This document shows, piece by piece, positions 9,330-17,949 of a stretch of 64,000 nucleotides of DNA. Below the pieces are notes generated by a model that saw only the letters and a list, made by a program, of their open reading frames with translations, was not told the DNA's origin and searched no databases. The position numbers and the translations under genes are program-made. Position 1 is the first letter of the stretch, and the number at the start of each line of letters is the position of its first letter. This stretch comes from Hyphomicrobiales bacterium (GTDB lineage: Bacteria; Pseudomonadota; Alphaproteobacteria; Rhizobiales; Beijerinckiaceae): contig RXIY01000035.1 in NCBI GenBank assembly GCA_003963405.1, forward strand, positions 1 to 64,000, read 5' to 3'.

Positions 9330-10553
9330 ATGCCGGCACTCGCCGAAAATGACGCCAGTAGCCGCACAGGGAAGAGAGTGCGCTCATTAACGCGCCTTGT
9401 CGAGGCGGACGCGCAGGTGCTGGGGGCGCAGCTTCAGCAGCTGCGAACGCGCGCTTTTCCTCCCGCCGCAGAAAAAGAGCTTAGGAAGTTCACTTCTGGA
9501 GAAGCGGCAAAACTCATTGGCGTAAGCGATGGCTATCTTCGGCACTTGGCGCTTGCAGGTGAGGGGCCCGACCCCGAAAAAACGTCTGCAGGCCGGCGAA
9601 TGTACTCCTTGGAACAAATTCACGAGATTCGGAGACACTTGGCGAAAACAAAGCCCAGTTACCTACCGTGCCGCCGAGAAGGCGAGCATCTTCAAGTGAT
9701 CGCCGTCACCAACTTCAAGGGCGGTTCAGGCAAGACAACCACAGCAGCTCACCTCGCCCAATATCTTGCACTTCGAGGATACCGCGTGCTCGCGGTAGAC
9801 TTGGATCCGCAGGCATCCTTGTCTGCTCTCTTTGGGCTTCAGCCTGAATTCGATGTCGAAGAAAATCAGACGCTTTATGGCGCTATCCGGTACGATGATC
9901 GTAGGCGGCCGTTGGCCGACATCGTCCGAAAGACATATTTTTCCGGACTCGATATCGTGGCTGGCAACTTGGAGCTTCAAGAGTTCGAACACGACACTCC
10001 GAAGATCCTTGCTGAGAAGCGTCGAAACATTGACAAGATGTTCTTTTCCAGAATCGCCGTAGCCCTAGAAACGGTTACCAGCGATTATGACGTCGTTGTT
10101 ATCGATTGCCCGCCTTCTCTCGGATTCCTAACACTGTCCGCCCTATGCGCCGCGCGCAGTGTGCTAGTCACGATCCATCCGCAAATGCTCGATGTTGCCT
10201 CCATGTCGCAATTTTTGCACATGACTGCGGCGCTCCTCGATGTGGTGGAGCAGGCAGGCGGCGACGCGGACTATGATTTTTTTCGTTACGTAGTGACGCG
10301 CTACGAGCCGAGCGACGGGCCGCAGGGGCAAATCGTTGGCTTGATGCGAAGTCTTTTTGGAGAGCGTGTCCTAACGAACTCCACCCTCAAATCGACCGCG
10401 GTATCCGACGCCGGGTTGACCAAGCAAACACTATACGAAGTCGGGCGGGAAAACTTTACGCGCGCGACTTATGACCGGGCGATCGAATCGCTTGACAACG
10501 TCAACGGCGAGATCGAAGGCCTCATACGCGAAGCATGGGGGAGGGCGTCATGA
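9330..10553 (+). CDS. repA: RepA, ParA-type plasmid partition ATPase
   Basis: 407 residues. An N-terminal helical/HTH region (about 40-110, EAAKLIGVSDGYLRHLA) precedes a ParA domain with deviant Walker A KGGSGKTT (130-137, signature K130 and catalytic K135). An aspartate switch lies in VLAVDLDPQAS, and VVIDCPPSLG is the Walker B-like strand. RepA hydrolyses ATP to segregate plasmid copies with RepB and represses the repABC operon. The stop overlaps the repB start (ATGA), so the two are coupled. Length and order are standard for repABC plasmids. Confidence 0.95.
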   Translation: MPALAENDASSRTGKRVRSLTRLVEADAQVLGAQLQQLRTRAFPPAAEKELRKFTSGEAAKLIGVSDGYLRHLALAGEGPDPEKTSAGRRMYSLEQIHEIRRHLAKTKPSYLPCRREGEHLQVIAVTNFKGGSGKTTTAAHLAQYLALRGYRVLAVDLDPQASLSALFGLQPEFDVEENQTLYGAIRYDDRRRPLADIVRKTYFSGLDIVAGNLELQEFEHDTPKILAEKRRNIDKMFFSRIAVALETVTSDYDVVVIDCPPSLGFLTLSALCAARSVLVTIHPQMLDVASMSQFLHMTAALLDVVEQAGGDADYDFFRYVVTRYEPSDGPQGQIVGLMRSLFGERVLTNSTLKSTAVSDAGLTKQTLYEVGRENFTRATYDRAIESLDNVNGEIEGLIREAWGRAS

Positions 10554-11533
10554 TGAAGCGCAAAGAGGCTCTCAAGGAAATGCTGGCACCGATTACGGAA
10601 CGTCCGGCTTCTGACCCCTATGCTTCCAAGACGCCTGTAATGGCCGGGTCGCTGAAGTCGATGGGGCTTTCCCTGCGGAGCTTGTCCGATGAGGCTGCAG
10701 AAGCCGAGAGTTTGCGTGAACGCATAGAAACTGGCGACGTCGTCATCGATATCGACCCGCAATTTATTGTTGCATCTTTCATTTCCGACCGCCTTTCAGA
10801 AGGCGGAGCCGTAGGCGTTGCCGACCTCGAAGTTAGCATTGCGGAAAACGGTCAGCAGATCCCCATCCTCGTTAGGCCGGTTTCGAATCAGGAAGGACGT
10901 TATCAGGTCGCATATGGGCACAGAAGGCTCGAGGCCTGTCGCCGCCTTGGTCGCCCCGTAAAAGCAATTGTGCGTCGTCTTACCGATCAGGAACTCGTTA
11001 CTGCGCAAGGCAAGGAGAACCTTGAGCGGGAGGACCTATCATTCATTGAGCGCGCCCTTTTTGCGGCACGTCTCGAAGATCGGGGGTTCGATCGATCCAT
11101 CTTGATGGCCGCCCTTGGCGTTCACAAAGGCAATCTCTCGACAATGATAGCAGTAGTGAGGGCAATCCCCGAGGTGCTGATCGTAGCAATTGGACCAGCC
11201 CCAAAAATTGGACGTCCGCGTTGGGAACAATTAGCGGACTTACTCCGAAGCGGGCTAGGCGACTGGAAGGAATTAATTGGCTCGCCAGAGTTTAGCGCCG
11301 CGCCGAGCGATGTGCGTTTCGCTCGTGTGCTTAGGGCACTGTCTCCAGAGCAGAGGTCGGATACTAAGCGCTTCGTCAATGATGCAAACGGGCAGCCGGT
11401 CGCCGAGTTCGAGCAGACCAGAGACCGCGTGCGAGTGACGATTGACAACAAGTCGACGGCCTCGTTCGGCGCGTATCTCGTTGAGCAATTACCGGAAATC
11501 TATGCGTCGTTTCGGCGGCGCATGGCTGAGTGA
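10550..11533 (+). CDS. repB: RepB, ParB-type partition protein
   Basis: 327 residues from the ATG at 10550, which overlaps the repA stop and follows a strong GGGGGAGGG (10537-10545); an in-frame ATG at 10535 lies inside that ribosome-binding site. The ParB N-terminal domain has the arginine box GHRR (123-126) within a QIPILVRPV...GHRRLEA context. An HTH region follows near 170-215. It binds the parS palindromes at 9175 and 9213 and stimulates RepA. The C-terminal part would dimerise. Confidence 0.93.
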   Translation: MMKRKEALKEMLAPITERPASDPYASKTPVMAGSLKSMGLSLRSLSDEAAEAESLRERIETGDVVIDIDPQFIVASFISDRLSEGGAVGVADLEVSIAENGQQIPILVRPVSNQEGRYQVAYGHRRLEACRRLGRPVKAIVRRLTDQELVTAQGKENLEREDLSFIERALFAARLEDRGFDRSILMAALGVHKGNLSTMIAVVRAIPEVLIVAIGPAPKIGRPRWEQLADLLRSGLGDWKELIGSPEFSAAPSDVRFARVLRALSPEQRSDTKRFVNDANGQPVAEFEQTRDRVRVTIDNKSTASFGAYLVEQLPEIYASFRRRMAE

Positions 11534-11573
11534 ACCGCGTTAATTTGAATCCTCTAACGGAGGACTATTAGGC

Positions 11574-11613
11574 AAAAGAAAAAGGCCCTCGAAACGTCTC
11601 CGCCTCGAAAGCC
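11574..11613 (-). terminator. Rho-independent terminator of the ctRNA
   Basis: Read on the minus strand, GGCTTTCGA pairs with TCGAGGGCC (9 bp including two G-U pairs) around a 12-nt loop and is followed by TTTTTCTTTT. This is a classic intrinsic terminator. The same stem in the sense direction could be the repC attenuator. Confidence 0.8.
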
Positions 11614-11630
11614 TCTCTCGTATGTTTGGC
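11575..11630 (-). ncRNA. incA: Counter-transcribed antisense RNA (incA/ctRNA) of repC
   Basis: The repB-repC gap carries a minus-strand unit: -35 TTGACA (plus 11660-11665), 17-bp spacer, -10 TTCTCT (plus 11637-11642), predicted start near 11630, and a terminator at 11574-11613. The product of about 55 nt matches the size of known repABC ctRNAs, which bind the repB-repC leader and lower RepC translation, setting copy number and incompatibility. The exact ends are estimates. Confidence 0.75.
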
Positions 11631-11719
11631 GACTACAGAGAATCACTTTCGAGAATCGCTGTCAAGAGTCAACGTCGTTTCGACGGGCAAGCTTCTGTTG
11701 CCTGAAGTCAGGCATCCCA

Positions 11720-13051
11720 ATGACGCAATTGCAACCAACGACGCCCTTTGGGCGGCGATCGCTGTCGCTCGCCATGGTGGCGAGCCAGGCGGCGACGAAA
11801 GAATTCACATCACGCCCGGACGCGTCAGAAACCGTCGTCCATAAATGGCGACTGTTTCGGGCGCTGACGGAGGCAAAAGCACCGCTTGGCGTCACCGACC
11901 GGGCGCTATCGGTTTTGCACGCGCTGCTGAGCTTCCATCAGGAGACGGCGATGATGCTGGAGAAGGATTCCAATCGCTCGGAAACTGAGGCGGCTCCTGG
12001 GATGATCGTCTTTCCGTCGAACAAGGAGCTGTCAATTCGCGCGCACGGGATGGCGCCGGCGACGCTGCGGCGGCATATCGCCGTTCTGGTCGAGGCCGGG
12101 CTAATCATTCGGCGCGACTCGCCCAATGGCAAACGTTTCGCGCGGCGCGGGCAGGGGGGCGAGATTGCGGACGCCTTCGGCTTCGATCTCACCCCGCTCG
12201 TCGCCCGCGCTGCCGAGATCGAGAATCTCGCCGAGGAGATCCGCGCCGAAAACCGCGCCATGGCGCTGCTGCGCGAAAAAATCACTCTGGCGCGGCGGGA
12301 CATCGCCAAGATGATCGAGACGGCCATGGAAGAGGGCGTTCCAGGCGATTGGGAGGGCCGCCACGGCGATTACCAGGCGCTCGCCAGTCGCAAAGCGCGC
12401 AAGATGACGCGGACAGACCTAGAGGCCTTGGCGACGGAACTTGGCGCTCTCGCGGCCGAGATTAATACTTCATTGGAAAATCACGTAAAACGCCAAAATA
12501 TGACTGCCAATGAGTCTCAGACTGAGCGGCATATACAGAATCAAACCACAAACATTTCTGATCTTGAACCTAGCCTTCGAGAAGGCAGGGGCGCAGCGTC
12601 CGGAGTGAACAACGGAGGTTCGGGGGCTCCATCAGCGCCAGAGCCTGAAATCAATGCAACCGAACCCTCCAGATTGGACGTCAACCCGCAACCGCCGCGA
12701 AGCTATCCACTCGGAATGGTCCTCGACGCCTGCCCAGATATCCTGGACTTTGCGCTAAGCGGGATTTCTTCCTGGCGGGATCTGATCACGACGGCGGGGA
12801 CAGTGCGATCCGCTTTGGGCGTTTCGCCCGACGCCTGGTCGCAGGCGCTCGAGGTCTTGGGTGAGCACGACGCCGCGGTGGTCATCGCCGCAATTCTGCA
12901 GCGCGGCGATGAAATCAAATCCGCGGGCGGCTATTTGCGCGTTCTGACCGCGAAAGCGAGGGCAGGGGAGTTTTCGCTGGGGCCTGTGCTGATGGCGCTG
13001 CTGCGCGGTAAGGCCGCAAAAGCAGCGCGCGAGCGGAAACGAGCGGGATGA
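11720..13051 (+). CDS. repC: RepC replication initiator
   Basis: 443 residues, normal for RepC. The start region (TPFGRRSLSLAMV) and the winged-helix segment (about 95-150, LSIRAHGMAPATLRRHIAVLVEAGLIIRRDSPNGKRF) are characteristic. A variable Asn/Gln-rich linker (about 250-320) precedes the conserved C-terminus. RepC initiates replication at an origin inside its own gene. The ATG at 11720 lies about 90 bp beyond the antisense RNA; no strong Shine-Dalgarno is visible, consistent with tight translational control. Confidence 0.95.
   Translation: MTQLQPTTPFGRRSLSLAMVASQAATKEFTSRPDASETVVHKWRLFRALTEAKAPLGVTDRALSVLHALLSFHQETAMMLEKDSNRSETEAAPGMIVFPSNKELSIRAHGMAPATLRRHIAVLVEAGLIIRRDSPNGKRFARRGQGGEIADAFGFDLTPLVARAAEIENLAEEIRAENRAMALLREKITLARRDIAKMIETAMEEGVPGDWEGRHGDYQALASRKARKMTRTDLEALATELGALAAEINTSLENHVKRQNMTANESQTERHIQNQTTNISDLEPSLREGRGAASGVNNGGSGAPSAPEPEINATEPSRLDVNPQPPRSYPLGMVLDACPDILDFALSGISSWRDLITTAGTVRSALGVSPDAWSQALEVLGEHDAAVVIAAILQRGDEIKSAGGYLRVLTAKARAGEFSLGPVLMALLRGKAAKAARERKRAG
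12460..12570. other. oriV: Probable oriV, AT-rich segment within repC
   Basis: A locally AT-rich block (for example ATTAATACTTCATTGGAAAA and ACATTTCTGATC) interrupts the GC-rich repC frame and encodes the variable linker. In studied repABC plasmids the origin lies in an AT-rich stretch in the middle of repC. The assignment is by analogy. Confidence 0.5.
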
Positions 13052-13099
13052 TGCTTGTCGCGCAAAGTTCGAGGCCACGATCTATGTGGGCGCACGCCG

Positions 13100-13456
13100 T
13101 CACCGGGCGACATAGCCGCGACGTTCCTTCAAGCGCCGCTGCCGGACCAGAGCCTCCATCGCTTGCGCCATGTCGTCGAAAACAGTGCTGCGCAGCCGGC
13201 CGGCGCGGCCGATCCGTCCCCATTCCGCAACCAAACACCATCGCCCGAACAAATCAGGCGCGATACCGAGGCGGTAGAACCGGTGCATGTTCTTGGCCGG
13301 GTCTATGCGCTGCAAAACGATGGCGTCCACGATCGCGAGTCTGAGTCCCGGCGGAGCGTCAGTCAAGACACGGCGCCCCGGAAAAGCAGAGGCGCCGTCA
13401 CGAGCGCTTACTGCGGGCGGTGAGGGCTGGCTTGATCGCCGGCTCAATTCAGTCAC
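13100..13456 (-). CDS. WGR domain protein
   Basis: Up to 118 residues. From about residue 43 it matches a WGR domain: VLQRIDPAKNMHRFYRL, then the hallmark EWGRIGRAGR, then ALVRQRRLKERRGY. Stand-alone WGR proteins of about 80 residues are frequent near integrases and replication genes on alphaproteobacterial plasmids; the domain is thought to bind nucleic acid. The first 40 residues look non-conserved. A GTG at plus 13330 (minus-strand codon 43) is an alternative start, though without a strong ribosome-binding site. It is downstream of the integrase on the same strand. Confidence 0.7.
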   Translation of the reverse strand: MTELSRRSSQPSPPAVSARDGASAFPGRRVLTDAPPGLRLAIVDAIVLQRIDPAKNMHRFYRLGIAPDLFGRWCLVAEWGRIGRAGRLRSTVFDDMAQAMEALVRQRRLKERRGYVAR

Positions 13457-13511
13457 TGGCTGAATTCTGGGGTGGCGGACGCCTGAGACCCATGTTTGAC
13501 AGGGTGCGGTT

Positions 13512-14555
13512 TCACAACCCCGCCGCCTTGGTGAGATTGACCTTGAAGCGATCGCGTTTGCGCTGATAGCGGCGGGTCATTTCGGCGGAGGCGTGGCCAA
13601 GGTGCCGTTGCACATGGCCTTCCTCGATCTGCGCCGAGGAGGCGAGCCCGGCGCGCAAGGAATGACCGGAGAAGGCGCGTCGCCGTTCGCCTTCCGGCAG
13701 ATCGCCGCGCAGCCCGGCAGCGAGCGCGGTCTTCTGGACGAGGCGGGCTACATGCTTGTCCGAGAGCCGCTCGGCGGAGACGCCGCCGTTCTTGCGGACG
13801 AGGGGCCGGAACACCGGACCCCGCGTGATCCGCCCGAGGCTGAGCCAGGTTTCGAGGATGGCGACGGGGCAGGTGAGGGGAGAGGAGCCGCGGCCGATCT
13901 CCACCTCGCGCCATCCGGTCTTGCCGTTGAGGGTCAAAAGCAGGCCGCCGCCGTTCTGGTCGGCTCCGACGATCTCGATCCACCCGGTCCCGTCCTCGGT
14001 CTGGTCGGAGCTGCAGTCGAGGCCGACGATCTCGGAGCGGCGCAGGCCGCCGGCGAAGCCGATGGCGAGAATGGCCTTGTCGCGCAGGCCTCGTAAATCA
14101 TTGTCGAGGACGGCGAGCATGGCCAGCAGCTCGTCGGCGTAGATCGCCTCTTTCTGCGCCGGCGGGCGGGCATGGGCGCGGCGGATGCCGGCCAGCACCG
14201 TAGCGATATGGGGATCGGCCGTGTCGAGCGGGAAGCCGAGCTGGCGATAGCGCCAGCAGATCCCGGAGAGACGGCGCTCCAGCGACGAAACAGACAACGG
14301 CGGCCGGCCCGGCCCGCCCTCGACGCAGGCGGCGAGATAGAGGCCGACGGTCTGCGGGTCCGGGGGCAGGGGGTCGAGGCCCTGCCGGCGCAGCCAGGAG
14401 GCAAACTGTCGCCAGTCAGCGTCATACGCCTTCTGCGTGTTCTCCGAGCGGGCGTTGCGGGCGTAGTCGCGGGCTTTTTCGGAGAGCGCCGCGAGATGGG
14501 GGGCAGGCTCGGCCAGCGCCCTGCCGCCGGTCCTGTCCTTGTCCGCTTCAGCCAT
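13512..14555 (-). CDS. Tyrosine recombinase/integrase
   Basis: 347 residues from the ATG at 14555, which has AGGA 6 bases upstream; the frame stays open to 14738 but that extension lacks conserved sequence. An N-terminal SAM-like core-binding domain (ENTQKAYDADWRQFASWLRRQG) precedes the catalytic domain with R172 (GLRRSEI), H298-x-x-R301 (HSLR), H321 (LGH) and nucleophile Y330. All five catalytic positions are present. Just upstream lies a palindrome with the architecture of a recombinase core site (14671-14705). A plasmid multimer-resolution or cassette-integration role is likely. Confidence 0.9.
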   Translation of the reverse strand: MAEADKDRTGGRALAEPAPHLAALSEKARDYARNARSENTQKAYDADWRQFASWLRRQGLDPLPPDPQTVGLYLAACVEGGPGRPPLSVSSLERRLSGICWRYRQLGFPLDTADPHIATVLAGIRRAHARPPAQKEAIYADELLAMLAVLDNDLRGLRDKAILAIGFAGGLRRSEIVGLDCSSDQTEDGTGWIEIVGADQNGGGLLLTLNGKTGWREVEIGRGSSPLTCPVAILETWLSLGRITRGPVFRPLVRKNGGVSAERLSDKHVARLVQKTALAAGLRGDLPEGERRRAFSGHSLRAGLASSAQIEEGHVQRHLGHASAEMTRRYQRKRDRFKVNLTKAAGL

Positions 14556-14595
14556 TTTTGTCCTCGCTTGCGCCGCCGCGGGGCGGGTCTGGGGC

Positions 14596-14640
14596 TCGAA
14601 AATCCGACGCCTCGGCGGGCTTTGGGAGGTCGAAAATCCG
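14596..14640. repeat. Direct repeats beside the integrase
   Basis: TCGAAAATCCG occurs at 14596-14606 and again at 14630-14640, in the same orientation 34 bp apart, between the integrase start and the palindromic core. They could be arm-type or accessory binding sites for the recombinase. Confidence 0.45.
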
Positions 14641-14670
14641 GCTTTTCGCCCGGAACTCCGGGCCCATCGA

Positions 14671-14705
14671 TTCACGTCCGATAAGCGCACATTATCGGAC
14701 ATGAA
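14671..14705. repeat. Lox-like palindrome, candidate recombinase core site
   Basis: TTCACGTCCGATAA (14671-14684), spacer GCGCACA (14685-14691), TTATCGGACATGAA (14692-14705). The 14-bp arms are inverted repeats with a single mismatch around a 7-bp asymmetric spacer. This matches the design of tyrosine-recombinase crossover sites such as loxP or dif, and it lies 116 bp upstream of the integrase start. No second copy was noticed in the window. Confidence 0.65.
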
Positions 14706-14779
14706 GACCATAAGACAAGCCCGGCGGATTCTGAGCAAAACCCGATGACAAAGCGCCGCTTTCAGCTAGGATTCTTCCG

Positions 14780-15844
14780 ATGCAAGCGCTTGATTCGCTC
14801 TTCACGGCCGCGCCCGGTTCGCCCGCCAAGCGGCCGCCGCGGGCGCGCCGCGGCGAGGTGCCGCCGGCGACACAGGTGGTTGAAATTCAACCGCTTCCGC
14901 GCTGGGCGCGAACTGGAAGCGACGATCAGACGACGGCGGCCTTTCGCGCCGGCGCCGGCCTCGCGCTGTTCGACCAGATCCTGCGCGGCGGCGCACCAGT
15001 CGCCGATGTTTCGAGGGCCGCAAAGGACCTGGGCGAGCCGGTCTATACGGGTTGTTTGCGTCAACGGCTCGCGCTACGCGCCGCCGATTTCTGCGCGACG
15101 CTTTGCCGGCTGCGCGAGGATGCGGCCGCCCTGCGCGACGCCGAACATCTTGCGGGCGGCAGCGAGACCAGCCCCGCTGGCCAGCGGCATCGCGTGTTCC
15201 GCCTTTACGTGTCGCTGCCGGCGCGCCTCGACTCGGCGCTCTCGCGCGCGGCGGGGCAACTCGGATTGGATGAGGCGATCGACGCGGGCGCCCTTGCGGA
15301 AGTGGCGACCACGGCGCCCGATCCCCTCCTCTCGGCGGCACGGGCCAGCGCCGCGGCGATGAGACTTTGCGCGCCCTCGACAGACGCTGAAATCTTCGCC
15401 TTCGTCGTCGCCGATCTTGCTCTGGCAAACCAACTTCGCTGGGCGCGGCCTGTCCCTCTGCTCGCCGTCGCCATGGCGCATCCCTCGCTCAGGCGCGGGG
15501 CATGGGCAAGGGAAGGGGGAAGCCGGCCTAGACCGTCGGACGCGGACTGGCCGGCGGCAGTCGCCTTCGCCTATGGGCTCGCGGTCGTCGAGGCGCATGC
15601 GCTCGCTGTCGACCTGGCGCGACGCGCGCAAATGCTCGTTTCCGTCGCGCCGATGTTGCGCGCGAAAGGAGCAGGCCGCGTCGTGGAGATGCTGTTTGCC
15701 GACGACGCCGTCACGCCCGCCGCCGCCGCATCCCGCGTCGGCCTCTCCGATCGCGCCGCGCGGCGGCTCTTCGACCGGCTCGTCGCGCTTGGCGCCATCC
15801 GCGAACTCTCCGGGCGCGAGACCTTCAGGATGTACGGCCTATGA
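14780..15844 (+). CDS. DUF1403 family protein
   Basis: 354 residues, mostly helical. It resembles the DUF1403 family of alphaproteobacterial plasmids, usually encoded just before a ScpB-like gene, as here. The last 70 residues (VVEMLFADDAVTPAAAASRVGLSDRAARRLFDRLVALGAIRELSGR) look like a winged-helix DNA-binding domain. It overlaps scpB by ATGA, so the two are co-translated. The divergent promoter region shared with the integrase contains the lox-like palindrome. The biochemical function is unknown; DNA binding in plasmid maintenance is inferred. Confidence 0.75.
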   Translation: MQALDSLFTAAPGSPAKRPPRARRGEVPPATQVVEIQPLPRWARTGSDDQTTAAFRAGAGLALFDQILRGGAPVADVSRAAKDLGEPVYTGCLRQRLALRAADFCATLCRLREDAAALRDAEHLAGGSETSPAGQRHRVFRLYVSLPARLDSALSRAAGQLGLDEAIDAGALAEVATTAPDPLLSAARASAAAMRLCAPSTDAEIFAFVVADLALANQLRWARPVPLLAVAMAHPSLRRGAWAREGGSRPRPSDADWPAAVAFAYGLAVVEAHALAVDLARRAQMLVSVAPMLRAKGAGRVVEMLFADDAVTPAAAASRVGLSDRAARRLFDRLVALGAIRELSGRETFRMYGL

Positions 15845-16542
15845 GCCGCGTCACCGCCGCCCGTCTCGACCGCGATCTCTCCGACCTGCCGGAGGGCATG
15901 CGCTGGCGCGAATGGATGCTGCGCGCCGAAGCGGCGATCTTCGCATCTGCAAAGCCCGTCTCCCGCGAGACGCTCGCCCGGCTCGTCGGCGACGCCTGCC
16001 GGCTCGATGCGCTCCTCGCCGATATCAACGAAGAGCTCAAAGGGCGGCCTTACGAAATCGTCTTCGTCGCCGGAGGCTGGCAGTTTCGGACGCGCCCGCG
16101 TCATGCTGAGACGCTGCGCGCGCTGGCCGGGGCAAAGGATGCAGGGCCGCCGTCTTTCACTAAGCTCGAAATGCTGGCGCTCTCGGCCATTGCCTATCAG
16201 CAGCCGGTCACCCGCGCCGAGCTCTCGCGTCTCGCTGGCCACGACATCAGCCGCGACATTCTCGGCCAGCTGAAAAGCCTCGGCGTCATCGCCCCTGGGC
16301 CCCGGGCGCCCATGCCCGGTGCGCCGATCGCCTGGGTGACGACGGCGCGCTTTCTCGAAATGTTTTCGCTCGGCAGCCTGCGCGATCTGCCGGAGCTCGA
16401 CACGATCGAGGACGCCGGCGCCCTGGGGCGAGAAATTGACGATACCGTCGAAGCCGCGCTCGACGACGCGCTCGGGCTGGCGGAGGAGGAAAGTGCGGAA
16501 GATAGTGCGTTGGACGAAACGAAGCTCGAGGCTTGGCGCTAG
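15841..16542 (+). CDS. scpB: ScpB-like chromosome segregation protein
   Basis: 233 residues with two winged-helix regions typical of the SMC-Scp complex subunit ScpB (about 25-95 and 105-185; SAIAYQQPVTRAELSRLAGHDISRDILGQLKSLGVI). The C-terminus is acidic. No SMC or ScpA gene is in the window, so it either borrows the chromosomal condensin or works with DUF1403. Fragments of a second scpB flank the mer module (17950-18285 and 21665-22037), so this region was duplicated and broken. Confidence 0.85.
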   Translation: MSRVTAARLDRDLSDLPEGMRWREWMLRAEAAIFASAKPVSRETLARLVGDACRLDALLADINEELKGRPYEIVFVAGGWQFRTRPRHAETLRALAGAKDAGPPSFTKLEMLALSAIAYQQPVTRAELSRLAGHDISRDILGQLKSLGVIAPGPRAPMPGAPIAWVTTARFLEMFSLGSLRDLPELDTIEDAGALGREIDDTVEAALDDALGLAEEESAEDSALDETKLEAWR

Positions 16543-16643
16543 CCGACCGCGTCGGTTGGATTCCATGCCGTGAGTGTCCCATTGAGTAGCGACCGATCTC
16601 GCCTAGCTCTTGAAAAGCGCTAGAGCAAACGAAGCGCTAATGG

Positions 16644-17681
16644 ATGCCTGGAATGAACAAGGATCAACTGATCAGGACCGCCCGAGCGCTCGTCGCGCGA
16701 GGGAAAGGCATATTGGCGGCCGACGAAAGCGCGTCGACCATTGCGAAGCGTTTTTCGGCCTTTCAGATCGACTCGTCTCCTCAAACTCGCCGCGACTACA
16801 GAGAGCTGCTCTTCCGCTCAAAGGGCGCGATTGAGCAAAGTATCTCTGGGGTCATACTCTTTGACGAAACGATCCGCCAGCAAGCGAGCGATGGCGTCGA
16901 ACTTGTGAAATTGATCGAGGCGGCTGGCGCTCTCCCGGGCATCAAAGTCGACATCGGCGCTAAGTTGCTTGCCCATTACCCTGGGGAAACCATCACTGAA
17001 GGTCTCGATGGATTGCGCGAGCGTCTGAGCGACTACCGCGATCTGGGCGCGCGTTTCACGAAGTGGCGCGCCGTCATTGGCATCGATGCCCATATCCCAA
17101 CCCCATATGCGGTCGACGCCAACGCATCGGCATTGGCGCGCTATAGCGCATTGTGCCAGGAGGCCGACCTCGTCCCCATCGTCGAGCCAGAGGTTTTGAT
17201 GGACGGGGATCACGATCTCGACCGTTGTGCAGGGGTTACGGAATTCGTCTTGAAGCGCGTATTCCTGGCCCTTTCTGAAGCGCAGGTGCTTCTCGAGGGG
17301 ATGATCCTTAAACCGAACATGGTCGTGCCAGGAAAGCGATGCCCGCGGCAGGCGGCTCCTGAGGAGGTCGCACGAGCGACGATACGCGTGTTGAACCGCT
17401 CCGTGCCGGTCGCGGTCCCTGGGATAGCTTTTCTTTCCGGCGGCCAATCCGATGTCGACGCCACAGCCAACCTCAACGCCATCAATCGCATCGGCGGCCC
17501 ATGGGCTCTGACTTTCAGCTACGGCCGTGCATTGCAGGCGGCACCGTTAAAGGTGTGGGCTGGACACGGAGAAAACGCGCCTGCGGCTAGCGCCGCCTTC
17601 ACTCATAGGGCTTTTATGAACGGCTTAGCCGCACAGGGACGGTGGTCAAAGGATTTAGAACCACCGCCGCAGGATTCCTAG
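16644..17681 (+). CDS. Class I fructose-bisphosphate aldolase
   Basis: 345 residues, the usual length. The N-terminal GKGILAADES signature and the Schiff-base lysine K223 in MILKPNM are intact, as is the FLSGGQSDVDAT substrate loop. The enzyme cleaves fructose-1,6-bisphosphate to dihydroxyacetone phosphate and glyceraldehyde-3-phosphate, or acts in reverse in the Calvin cycle. It stands alone between scpB and an scpB fragment, with no other carbon-metabolism gene, so it looks like transferred cargo. The first ATG is used; another at 16653 is possible. Confidence 0.93.
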   Translation: MPGMNKDQLIRTARALVARGKGILAADESASTIAKRFSAFQIDSSPQTRRDYRELLFRSKGAIEQSISGVILFDETIRQQASDGVELVKLIEAAGALPGIKVDIGAKLLAHYPGETITEGLDGLRERLSDYRDLGARFTKWRAVIGIDAHIPTPYAVDANASALARYSALCQEADLVPIVEPEVLMDGDHDLDRCAGVTEFVLKRVFLALSEAQVLLEGMILKPNMVVPGKRCPRQAAPEEVARATIRVLNRSVPVAVPGIAFLSGGQSDVDATANLNAINRIGGPWALTFSYGRALQAAPLKVWAGHGENAPAASAAFTHRAFMNGLAAQGRWSKDLEPPPQDS

Positions 17682-17949
17682 CTGGCGGACGCCAGGTGGT
17701 AATTTCTGACGGTCCCGTAGGCGCCTGGGGAACAGAGCGGTTAATCCAGAACCCTCACGATCGATGGAAGGCCATGGCGGGCGGCTGCAACCCGTAGGGT
17801 AGAAAGGGCGCTGGCGCGAGCCGCGAAGGCCTGGAGATTTCCAGGCAGGTTTCCCGTAAGTTTTCTACCGCTCGTAGGACGTTCCGGCCCTCTATTGAGA
17901 AGCAGCGCCAAGGCCTGGGGAATTTGTGCGGCGGCGCGCAAGCCCTAGC

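Noticed and set aside
15571-16566. 331-residue ORF on the minus strand
   Set aside because: Antisense to DUF1403 and scpB; no supporting features.
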